This document shows positions 55,011 through 64,000 of a stretch of DNA of 64,000 nt, one piece after another. The DNA is taken from positions 239,225 through 303,224 of the forward strand of contig NW_005434592.1 of assembly GCF_000315625.1 (NCBI RefSeq), read 5' to 3'. The notes beneath the pieces were generated by a model. That model saw only the letters and a list, made by a program, of their open reading frames with translations, made no database searches and had not been told where the DNA came from. Numbering within the stretch: the stretch's first letter is position 1; the number at the start of each line of letters is the position of its first letter. The DNA is from Guillardia theta CCMP2712 (Eukaryota > Cryptophyceae > Pyrenomonadales > Geminigeraceae). The translations under genes were made by a program, and so were the position numbers.

Positions 55011-56420
55011 ATGCAAGATTTGGTGCAAGAATCCGGCAAGAAGGAACTTCATATAATTTCAGCCAGTACAAATGCTGAAGAAGAAGTTGCTCGACTTGCT
55101 TGGTATTTCTTCAAAGCAACAACAAGGCTATCAAGTGATAATGAAGACATCTTGCCGCAAGAGGACTCGGAAGACATCAAGCTTTCAGTCTTCACAACGT
55201 TTGCAGATCTCTTCCCAGAGGTTGTCGGCGATAATGGTGCAGGAGGTTGCAATGCATGTTGCAGAGCCTGATGTGATTTCTTTTGCAGCTAAGAATAAGA
55301 GGATGAGATTACATTTCAACAAAGTTGGATATCAAATCTATGGCAAAGAACAGAGCAGAAGAGTTCCTGCAGTCAGAGCAAAACCTGGCAATCCAGGTAA
55401 GAACATAATTTCTGATGCATTCCGTGGTGTTCATTAATCTTTGTAATGTTCAAGGCTATGGGTTTCGAAGGGCACGATGGAGAGATACTGAGCTTGACAG
55501 AGATGATAGGGCAAATTGTCAGAAGGTCTTTGTGCTTCGATGTATCCATGTTGACAACTGAATGTGCTGCTAAGATCCTGAAAGAGGCTGGTTGCAACAC
55601 TGACAAGATCAACCAAGTTTGTCTCAAAGTGCAAGAAGTTTGCCGTCTATGGGACTCAGTTCGGAGGCCTTCGCGTCCCGCAGGGCCCGGAAGGTTGACG
55701 AGCTTGACAAGTGAAGAAGAATTCTGAGACTTGTCTGCAGGCCGAGGAGACCAGAAGACATTGGAGTTGCTGTCTCTCCTGTCAAGGTAGATCTGCTCGG
55801 GCACCTTGTAAAGCATTCCAAGGAGGGAGATGAAGTTGTCCCCCACCTTGTGAAAGATGAGGTCAGCCTGTTTGGCTTGTCTCTGCTTGATCTCACAACC
55901 TCCCAGGCTCTGAGTGAGACTGAACTAATCATGGAAGGCGTTTCTGGCAGCATGCAAGTCAAGCTGGCTCATGAAGAAGGGCTTCATGATCGTGCGCCCA
56001 GCATGCATAACGGGATACTTGGAAAACGACGGGGTGAGATGAGCGGGGAGTTGGAGAAGAAGGGCAAGTCGATCACACCAGACGTCATCAAAGACGGGGC
56101 TCACGAATCATCGCAATGCTCGAAAGTTGTGATCTCACTTGATACATCAAGTTGTAAGACCAGATTCCAGGCAGCAGACTCTTCGAAAGAACTCCAGCCG
56201 CTCCTCCTGCCGCCTCTCCGTTTTGTGGAGGGGAATCATTCCTCGAGGTAACGAGCACTCGTCTCTGTCTTTGCTTCCTCGTCCCTTGACATTTCTTGTA
56301 GTCCAGCTTCCCCGAGGACCCTTCCTTCTCTCAGCAGCTTCAGTCGGCTCGAGAAACTTGCCAGTGCTGCCTCGAGGATGCAACAGGTACCGCGAGCCTT
56401 CACCATCTTTGCCCTTGCCT
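55011..56420 (+). CDS. Unknown multi-exon protein
   Basis: The likely start is ATG 55011 (MQDLVQESGKKELHIISAST), with NAEEEVARLAWYFFKATTRL and SVFTTFADLFPEVVGDN in the first exon. Further exons read KRMRLHFNKVGYQIYGKEQS (about 55297), GFEGHDGEILSLTEMIGQIV and then LCFDVSMLTTECAAKILKEA, GCNTDKINQVCLKVQEVCRL (55446-55640). The next reads RRPEDIGVAVSPVKVDLLGH and KDEVSLFGLSLLDLTTSQAL (55740-55920). A Ser/Lys-rich exon goes on to about 56250, and a possible last exon near 56336 reads FSRLEKLASAASRMQQ. Several blocks are clearly protein-like and helical, but no family is recognised. It converges on the TPR gene that ends at 56693. Exon joins are tentative. Confidence 0.5.
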
Positions 56421-56692
56421 GACGAATTGTATTGGCACGCTAGAACGACGTTCATTCCCTCTCGTGCCCACGAAGTACGATCGAGAAGGAGAACAGCTAA
56501 GGCTGAGAGGTTGTATGCTAATATTCTTTTTTATATGGGAGAGGACACACCAGGAAGAACAAGCCTCGCCCCTCTGGCAATTTTCTCTTGTTTTCCCGTG
56601 TCGAGACTTCACCTCTGCTTTCCCTTGTCTTGTAGATTAACGTTAATGAATCGCAAAGTTTCTGAAAGGTGAAAGAAATCGATTTAATCGCT

Positions 56693-59600
56693 TCAGGCAA
56701 AGAGGTTTCTAAGGGATGAAATCGTTGCCTGCGGCAAGTCTTGCTGTGTCTGATACTCATCGAGCAGCTTCTTCACCTCCTCCTTGTCTCTCCTGCGCGT
56801 CAGGGTCAGGCAGCAGCGTCACGTCAGTTTCGCTCACTTGGATAGAAAGCGCGAGATGAGTGAAAATCTCTGAGTCTGCCCAATGGACTCGAGGAGGCTC
56901 AGGCCCACCTTGGCCTCAAGTCCTGCATAACCACAACATGAGCTAGCGACAGCGAAGAGTGACCGCAGGATGAGCGGAGAGGAGGAGGAGAAAGAAGAGG
57001 AGGAGGAGAAAGAAGAGGAGGAAGAGGAGAAAGAGCTTCTGCTTGTGGTTGCGGTGGAAGAGGGTTTTGTAGTTGGTACCTGTCGTCCTCAGAAGAGCGA
57101 TGATTTCAGCGATCAGGTCAGCGTCCATCTCGGTCTTGAACAAGCACGGGAAGGGGTTTGGCGGCAGGCTCAGAAGCAGCTGCTTCCTCTCATCCTCCTT
57201 TCCCTTGAGCGACTTCCACCTGCGGAGAAACTCCCGACCGTTGCTGGGAGGCGAGTCAGACGAGGCGGAGGGGCGATGTGAGGAGGAAGCAGGTACTGCC
57301 ACACTCTTGGTCGCGTCCTCTCCTCCGCTAAGCCAGTTCCTCCTCTCCCCCCCCTCTGCCATGGCGTTGAAGCATTTCTTGGCGAGGCCGGGAACAGCGG
57401 CAGAGCTACCGGGGGTGAGGATGATGCCGTGCTCCTTGCCGTCCGTCTTGGTCCTCTGAGGCTTCAGGGACGCGCCCTTGACGTTCTGCTCGAACTGCTC
57501 GAACTCAACTCGCTGAGCGACCGCCTGGAACTTGGCTCTCTCCGTGTCCTTCTTGTGCTCCTCCTCCTCCTTGGCCCTTGCAAGCTCAGCTGCGAGCTTC
57601 TCGTTGGAAATGGCAGCGGATCGCTCCATCTCCCTGCTCTCCCGTTCCTTCCTCCTCCTCTCTGACCTCTTCCACTGAGCCTGCAGCTCCTCCTCTACCT
57701 CCGCCGCTATCCTGTGGTGAAGAAACCTGCTCTCCTTCCTTGCATCAGGCACTACCCTCTCGTACGACACAGCTTCGCCCTTCTTCTTCTTCTCCGCGTT
57801 TTCCTTCGTCTCCTCCAGGTCCTTCCTGACGTCTTCGTCCGGAGCAAGCTGCAGCGCCTCCTCAAGAGCTGCGGCAGCTTTCTCGAACTCTCCCAGGGCA
57901 GCAAGCGCAAGTCCCTTCCTGTGTAGCCCTCGGGGGCAGCGGGGAAGGAGACGGAGGTAGCTCTCCGCGTCATCCAGCGAGCCCTCGAGCCTCCCCAGGT
58001 TGAAGTTTGCGGCCGATCGGTTGAGGAAGCTTGCAGGGTCCTTGGGGTTGAGGAGGATGGCGGAGGAGAAGTCTTCACAGGCCTTCTGCATCCTCCCGCC
58101 CTTGAACGCCTTGATCCCTTCCAGCTTCTTCTTCTCTGCGATCTCCTCCCTCCTCCCCAACTTCAGCCTGAACTTCTCGCCCCCTTTCTTCCCCGGGGGA
58201 ACCACCGCGTCCAGCTTGACGGCTCCCAGCTCGGGGAAGGAGAGAGAGACTGTGACATGGTCTCCTTCCTTGCCCTGCTTCGGCACCTCCACCTCCACCT
58301 CCACCCCCTCGTCCGAGAAAGTTTCAACGCTCTCCGCGCTGAGGGTGCTCCCCTCCCTCATCCTCTGCATCTTCTCATGCCATGCTCGGATGTTCGCGTC
58401 CTCGGGGTCTTGCTTCCTCGCCTCTTCTGCCGCCTCCACCGCCAGATCGAACCTGCCGAGGACGGAGAGCGCTTGTGCCTTCCTCAGATGCCCCTCAGCA
58501 TAGCTCGAGCACCTCTTCACGCTCTCTTCCGCATCCTCCAGCGCCTCCTCCAGCTTTCCAAGCTGAAGGAGAGCGGAAGAACGGCTGCCGAGGAGCAGGT
58601 GATTGTTGGGGTTGAGGTTCAGGGCAGCAGTGAAGCAGCTCGCAGCCTCCGCATAGTCTCCTCGCTCGAAGGCCTTCTTGCCCTCCTCCGTTAGCTTGTC
58701 CTCCTCCTCCTCCTCCTCCTCATTCCCCCACAGCTTCTTTCCTGCTGGAGCCGAGCTCTTCTTGGCTCTGCTGGTCATGTTCCTCCCTCCTGCGCCTCCC
58801 TCCTCACCCTGAAGCTCAGCACTCAGCAATCGAGAAACAACGATTCTGATCTTACCCTCTCAGGAGGAGCAATGGAAGTCGAAGTCGAAGTTTGAGGAGG
58901 AGGAGGAGGAGGAGAGCGATTCGGTTTCTCCTGCATCTTCTTCAAGATTTCCTGCGCTCTCATCAGCCCTCCGATTGTCTGCACGTTGTCTGGCTCGAGA
59001 GCTCTGGCGGTGTTGAAGGACAAGATTGCTTCCTCCGCGCGCTGGAGCTCTAGAAGAGCCTGCCGGCCGGGGATTCAGAGAGGTGATGAGAATCAAAGGA
59101 GGAGAAGAGAGCAGGTAAGGAGGAGAAGAGAGCAGGTAAGGAGGAGAAGAGAGCAGGTAAGGAGGAGAAGAGAGCAGGTAAGGAGAAAGACAAGGGGAAG
59201 GAAGAGAACAAGAGGAAGGAGGACAACAAGAGGAAAGAGGAAACGATTCATGAAGAAGGGGGGGAGTTGGCACAGCAAGATGGAGGAGGAAACCTGTCCT
59301 CTCCGGTAGTGCGCCTTTGGGAAGCTTGGATTCATCTTGATGCAGGTGTCGCAGTCTTCAAGAGCTTCTGCTGCCTTGCCAACCTGTGGGGAGTGAATGA
59401 GAAGCAGGAAGTCAAGAAAACCAGCATGAGCGCACGACGGACAACAAGTAGCAAGGTTGATGGCTGTGCTAAGGAAAGGGCTAGAGGAAAGATGAGGGGG
59501 AGGGCAAGGTGAGAGGAGAAGGAGGAGTAAGGAAAGACTGGAGTTGACGTCACTGACCTGTAGGTACGCTGCAGCTCTGTTGGAATAGAACGTGTGAGGA

Positions 59601-60082
59601 GCACGAGGTCCCGCAAGCTCGATGGCACGAGAGAATGAGCAGATGGCGTCTTCGAACTTGCCCTCCTTGAACGACTTGTTTCCCTCCTCCTTGAGTTGGG
59701 TTGCTTGCAACATCTTCTGCATTCTCCCCTCCTCCTCCTCCTGTGCTGATGACTTGTGAGCTGGCGGCGCCTCCAAGTCCTTCGGTCGCGAAGACGAGAT
59801 CGGCGTCGGGCCATGCTGGCCGATCTCGATGGTCAAGACTTCCTGCACTCTTCCTCCTCCTCGACATATTTCAAGAGAGTGTGACGAGTTCTCAGCATCG
59901 TCCAACGCCATGATCGCGTCCTCGGCGTTCCTGATCTTCTTTCCATCAATGGACAGAATGGTGTCGTCCTCCTTTAGCTCGTCACTCCGTCTTGATCTGC
60001 AATTGGATACCCTGACCGCACCATCGATGGTGGTCAGTGAGAAGTGAAACTTAGAACTGTTTGCCGTGATCGCTGTTACCAT
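56693..60082 (-). CDS. SPAG1/RPAP3-like TPR co-chaperone with N-terminal PDZ-like domain
   Basis: Proteins of this type hold Hsp90/Hsp70 through TPRs and assemble complexes, in SPAG1's case axonemal dynein arms. The start ATG at 60082 opens a PDZ-like domain (KFHFSLTTIDGAVRVSNCRS, LKEDDTILSIDGKKI). Three TPR groups follow: EEGNKSFKEGKFEDAICSFS (59650) with HYRRGQALLELQRAEEAIL across an intron; EEGKKAFERGDYAEAASCFT (58650); and EGIKAFKGGRMQKACEDFSS (58070). Between the last two is a beta-rich insert (DHVTVSLSFPELGAVKLDAV). A charged helix leads to the RPAP3_C domain, FLRRWKSLKGKEDERKQLLL, which continues over two further exons (GLEAKVGLSLLESIGQTQRF and DKEEVKKLLDEYQTQQDLP) to the stop at 56693. 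Intron 59060-59296 contains a 21-bp minisatellite. SPAG1 versus RPAP3 orthology is not settled. Confidence 0.85.
59097..59180. repeat. 21-bp minisatellite, four perfect copies
   Basis: The unit aggaggagaagagagcaggt plus a (21 bases) repeats exactly at 59097, 59118, 59139 and 59160. It lies in an intron of the TPR gene, where the transcribed strand reads as a pyrimidine-rich tract. Confidence 0.95.
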
Positions 60083-61136
60083 CTTGACCCTTCCCGATCT
60101 GTGCAAACAAGTTGTCAGGGTATTGAAATGAGGAGATTGGGGAGTATGAAAAAAATGATATATCATTACAATCATATCTCATAAGGTGTTGACGCATAGG
60201 GGGGGGGTCAATGGTGCAAGGGACTGCTGATCACATGGCAGGTAGCAAACAAACAAGAGATTGAAACAAAATTTATGTCTATTTGAATGTTCTCAAACCA
60301 AATGAGTGCATTTGCTGTCCGCCCTCCTTCTCCCTCCCCACTTATCCCATCTTAAACTCCTTGCCTCGCTTTGCCCCGTCTGGCTACCTCTCTCCCTTCC
60401 CCGCTCTCCTCACCCAACCTCCCTCACTCCTCGCTCGAGCTATCGTGCTCTCTCCTCTCCTGCTCTCCTGCTCTCCTGCTCTGTCCTGCGTTCTCCTGCC
60501 ATACTCCTCCATCGCCTCGCCTCTGCTCTGGCTCGGGCACCCATGGCATGTTTCAACGCAAACGAATTCGCTCATCACCCCACCCTTGCCTTGGAGCTCT
60601 TGAATACCGGTGATGGTAATTCGGATACCCCATTGGAACAAGGGGAAAGTACCGGTACTCAAATTTCCGAGTGGGGTTGGTGAATTTGAGATGGTCAATG
60701 GCGTTGAGGTTGGTCGAGGGCGAGGATGGGCGAGGGGGATGGAAGGAGAAGGATAAGGAGGATGATGAAGATGATAGAGAACTGACATGTATGAGGAAGA
60801 AGAGGGGAAACTTGAAGGACGTAAGAGAGCTGAACAGCAGATACTGCTGGAGATCAAGAATTAACAGATTGATTTGCATGACATTGTTGTCTTGAGAATA
60901 GCTCACCTGAGCTTCTTCATGTTGATGATTGCCTCCAATTTCACAATTTTTTGGTGTTTTGGTTCTTGTGTGCGTGTTTATTTCATCATTTCTATACGTA
61001 TTCTCCTTGTTTTCACCTTGTCTATTTATTCTTGTACGTGAAATGCGCTGGATTGCATGGGCTCGATGCACTGCACAATGGAAGAGAACATAACGAATGC
61101 TGTGAAGAATGCAAGCAGTCTCTTTTTTGTTTGAAC
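60083..61136. other. Spacer between divergent genes
   Basis: A pyrimidine-rich stretch lies at 60320-60500 (repeated ctctcctgct words), and a purine-rich one at 60700-60780. The region separates the TPR gene (-) from the helix-turn-helix gene (+) and should hold both promoters and perhaps 5' exons. No defined element is seen. Confidence 0.4.
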
Positions 61137-62612
61137 ATGGAAATGTGCAGGAAGACGATGGAAGGAGGATCGATCGTATCATCTCATGCCATGGTTCATG
61201 CGTATGACACAGCTGCTGCAAGCTTGAGTTATGACCCGGAGCTTGTCGCCTCTGAACAAGCATCTGCATACCTTCCTGTAACCAGTAGCAGGCAGAGAGC
61301 TTGTAACTTTCCTTACTATGACTCTCAGGAAACGCAACGTAACCAGGAGAGGTCGAAGTTTGCTCAGCTGGACTCTATCCGATCGTGGTTCAATGACGAA
61401 CTTGACAAGTTAGAAAAGCGAAGAGACAAGGGGCTGTTCACACAAGATCAAGTGTGTTGCATGTAAATGCTGTATGTCGCTGATGCAGTTTGCACGCAGC
61501 TTGACTCAGAAGTTGCTCTTCTGATCAAAGAGCGAGACTTGAAGCTGAACTGGTTATCTTCCAAGAACGATGGAGGTCGAGGGTGCTATCGTGCCAACAA
61601 GCGCAGGCGCGGAACGAATGACGTGAGTAGCTTGACATGAATCAGTGTGGATGTACTCTATTCATTGTGATGTGCAGAATCATATTGTATCCACCACTGA
61701 AGGATTGCCCGAAGAAGTTTCTCGCCCTGCTTGTACACAGGATGTGATTCCAGTAGCGTACAGCATGATTACGTGACATGCTTGCTCTGCTGATTGCAGC
61801 TGCTTATTCCTCCTCGTCCTAGCAGGCAAGGGGCATGTCTGCCATCCATGGTCACTTGGTGGATTCCTCCATTACGATCCCGGCATGACGTGAGCGGTCC
61901 TTTTGACCTGCTGCTGTCTGATCATTGTCCAGCACTCGATGCTGTCAGATTTCATGCTCAAGTCCCGGAGACGGAGAAGCGCAGATAGCAGAGTTATGCA
62001 CCCAGGTAGTCTCGGATCCCCTTGATGTCAGATGACTCTGTGCAACAGGCTCGGGCAAGAGAGGACGTGACAAACGATGTGCAAGGCAATTTAGGTAGGA
62101 AAGCAGAACGGGATTGGGAGGAGGGCCAAAGAGCAGGGGCTGGAATTAAAGTTTTGGTCGCAGGTTTAAGTGGGATGTCATCAAAACTTATGAGACCTAC
62201 CGGATGCTCAAAGCTGAGGGGAAGGTCGACGATCCATGCCTGGTCAGTTCACAGAGCTCCACCTCAGTTCTCCGAGACTCAATTACCTTTGTCCTCAGAT
62301 TACAGCGAAGTTGTTCAATGTGAACAAATCTCAAGTCAGCTCGTGGTACAAGCAGCGAGAGATGATTCGTGAAAAGGTAGCTATGCAGTGATGTTCGCGA
62401 GGCATTCTTAGCTTTGTTCAGCTCGGAGAGTTGGGAGCTGTAAATATTTCTTTGGACTCGGACAGCATGGTGAACAACCTATGAACAACTTGTGTTTTGA
62501 ATTCCTCTGTTCTCCTATACTTCTCCCCATCCCTCCCTTGCTCATTTCGTCAATGAGACTTTTGCAGGGACATGAGCTGACGTGTTCATCGGCGGTGGAG
62601 CGGTCTGCTGGG
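61137..62612 (+). CDS. Probable DNA-binding protein with a helix-turn-helix (CENP-B/Psq or homeobox-like) end
   Basis: Exons read rightwards from a likely ATG at 61137 (MEMCRKTMEGGSIVSSHAMV). The first long exon contains RSKFAQLDSIRSWFNDELDK and LEKRRDKGLFTQDQ, followed by an exon (about 61498-61620) with LDSEVALLIKERDLKLNWLS and RANKRRRGTND, a basic stretch. Two Pro/Ser-rich exons (61680-61780, 61797-61890) follow. Then KWDVIKTYETYRMLKAEGKV (about 62165-62230) joins through a GTCAGT-AG intron to ITAKLFNVNKSQVSSWYKQR (about 62300-62360). The last pair has the helix-turn-helix shape seen in CENP-B/pipsqueak and related domains (xxxFNVNxSQVSxWYKxR). The final exon after tttgcag at about 62569 gives a short Cys-containing tail. 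A transcription factor, or a domesticated transposase domain, is possible. Confidence 0.5.
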
Positions 62613-62797
62613 TGAGGATAGAGATTTTTACTGAGCTATTTCACACCTTACTATTGTGTTCTCAGTGGCACGTCAGATATGAGCATGATTTGAAGATTAG
62701 TCTTTTTTGCACGACCACATTCTCGTACTGTATTTACACCATTGTATGCAAAAATGAAAGAATATACATTGTATGTTTGAGGTACTGAGCTGACCAA

Positions 62798-63145
62798 TTA
62801 TTTTAACCTGTTCATGACGTCTTCGAGCCGATGATCCTGCTCCATCGCTTTTCGAATCTGAGCAACGTGAATCCTGAACATCTCTCCATCTTCCTTCAAC
62901 CCGAAGCGAACGGCGAGGCATGCAGGAATCCCATCTCCTTCCCCGCAGACGACTGGCGACTGATGTGTTTGCAAGGAAGTGTCACCATTGCCGAAATAGT
63001 TGGCGAAGATCTCTCCAGCCGTGGGGAGAATAATTGTCGTGCGTACATAGGGTGGCTTGTTCTTGCAACTGTCATCTTGACAGTCATCGATGCCTTCATC
63101 CCAATCCCTGCTTTCAAAGCTAAACGAGATGGAGCGTTTCAGCAT
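62798..63145 (-). CDS. Short unknown protein or terminal exon
   Basis: The frame from ATG 63145 reads MLKRSISFSFESRDWDEGID, then a Cys-containing segment, then TTIILPTAGEIFANYFGNGD and AVRFGLKEDGEMFRIHVAQI, ending in LEDVMNRLK at 62798. It is open further upstream to about 63196 without ATG, so it may be the last exon of a longer gene. The opposite strand is also open (62831-63190), with a hydrophobic segment, so the choice of strand is not certain. No family is recognised. Confidence 0.35.
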   Translation of the reverse strand: MLKRSISFSFESRDWDEGIDDCQDDSCKNKPPYVRTTIILPTAGEIFANYFGNGDTSLQTHQSPVVCGEGDGIPACLAVRFGLKEDGEMFRIHVAQIRKAMEQDHRLEDVMNRLK

Positions 63146-63199
63146 GACCAAGAACCCGCAAGTCTGAGAAGACTCAAATTCTCGTTCTAGGGACAAGAC

Positions 63200-64000
63200 T
63201 ATCCTGTAGCAGCAAGAGGCCCTCTACCAACTCAGTAAAGCTTGACAGAGGAAAATGGCGAATTGCTGTTCAGTGTTGCAGGCAACTGTAGATGCTGACA
63301 CGCTGCGCCAGCACCTATACAATCAGCTTCCCTTCAAGCTCATGGCGATTCTGCACCTCAGATAGCAGCACCCGCTCCTCGTCTTGCCTGGACGCATCCT
63401 CCCTCCTCGTACTCCTACTCCCGTAAACTTTGAACGCTCCGTGGTACAGGTACCCCTTGGACTTGGTTCTCGAATGATTTGTACCCCCTCCAACAACACA
63501 AAAAACTCGAGGAAGGGGTGGGTATATTCCGAGCTGAACCTACCCCCGAAAAGGTTTACGTACCAACAATTATGACATCGATTTTCTGTTTTTACATCAA
63601 CCAGTTTTTAAAACTATGCTCGTCAGGTCCACCCCTGCATTGCCCTGTCTTTTAACCCCCTGCCATACTACCGTGTGTTCCCTTTTAAAAAAAACTTTAC
63701 AGAAGATGTACCGAAACTGACGATTATAAAACTTTAGTACCGTCGAAATTGTTATCTGAATGATTAAAGAGTACCAGTTCAATCTAAATCGTTTTTGAGT
63801 TAAGCCTGTAAATCAGTTTTAGATTTCTGCCTATTCACCCACCTCCCTTCTCCCTTGCTCGGACCCCTATCTTCCTCAGCACCCCGTTGGGCCGCGCCGT
63901 GACTCCCGCGTGACGCACTGCGGCAGCGCGCGAGTATGCGAGTCGCTTTTTTTAACTTAACTTTGAGTAAATGAAAGACAACGCCGGGTCCGGGCCTTTA
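63200..64000. other. Intergenic end of the window with GGGTA tract and start of a GC island
   Basis: GGGGTA/ACCCC words lie at 63440-63545 and 63640-63665, followed by an AT-rich block (63660-63830, with attataaaactttagtacc). A GC-rich segment starts near 63880 and is interrupted by an AT-rich run at 63950-63975 before the window ends. The order matches that seen at 28-30 kb and 52.8-54.3 kb, in mirror orientation. Confidence 0.5.

Overview
The window is nuclear DNA of a unicellular eukaryote. Almost every recognisable protein is split by GT-AG introns, many only about 42 to 60 nt long and others 100 to 380 nt. Genes lie on both strands without operons, and the products are eukaryotic: a Tousled-like kinase, a type IIA DNA topoisomerase, an SLC22-like carrier, a PX protein, an Arf-like GTPase, PDZ and ankyrin proteins, and a SPAG1/RPAP3-type TPR protein. 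The SAXO-like microtubule protein and the SPAG1-like protein suggest a ciliated or flagellated cell. One predicted protein has a signal-peptide-like N-terminus followed by a basic region, which would fit an alga with a complex plastid. A cryptophyte such as Guillardia is my guess for the lineage; it is an inference, not shown.

Layout. 0-9 kb: C-terminal exons of a D-glutamate cyclase-like enzyme (+), a Tousled-like kinase (-), a PX-domain protein (+) and an unknown protein with a poly-Ser run (-). 9-17 kb: an SLC22-like transporter (+) convergent with a complete topoisomerase II gene (-). 17-24 kb: a SAXO-like repeat protein (+), a small Cys-containing protein (-) and a single-pass LRR membrane protein (-) with a nearly identical internal duplication. 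24-30 kb is mostly non-coding, with GC islands and G-rich GGGTA tracts and perhaps two weak genes. 30-38 kb: a CNBD-like protein (+), a coiled-coil membrane protein (-), an Arf-like GTPase with non-canonical introns (+) and a phosphoglycerate mutase with an MGCGGSK N-terminus (-). 39-45 kb: a PDZ protein, a targeted small protein and an ankyrin protein, all (+). 45-52.7 kb: a giant IQ-LRR-CNBD-SAM-EF protein (-). 55-64 kb: an unknown gene (+), a PDZ-TPR-RPAP3_C protein (-), a helix-turn-helix protein (+) and a short unknown (-).

Intergenic DNA has its own structure. GC-rich islands built from short words such as CCGGGCC and TGACTC, and G-rich tracts of GGGGTA/GGGGTGG type, recur together between genes at least six times. 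Microsatellites and short minisatellites sit mainly in introns and spacers. Exon boundaries were read by eye from splice motifs and family resemblance; gene spans are given and starts are often uncertain. I found no RNA gene, CRISPR array or intact transposon.
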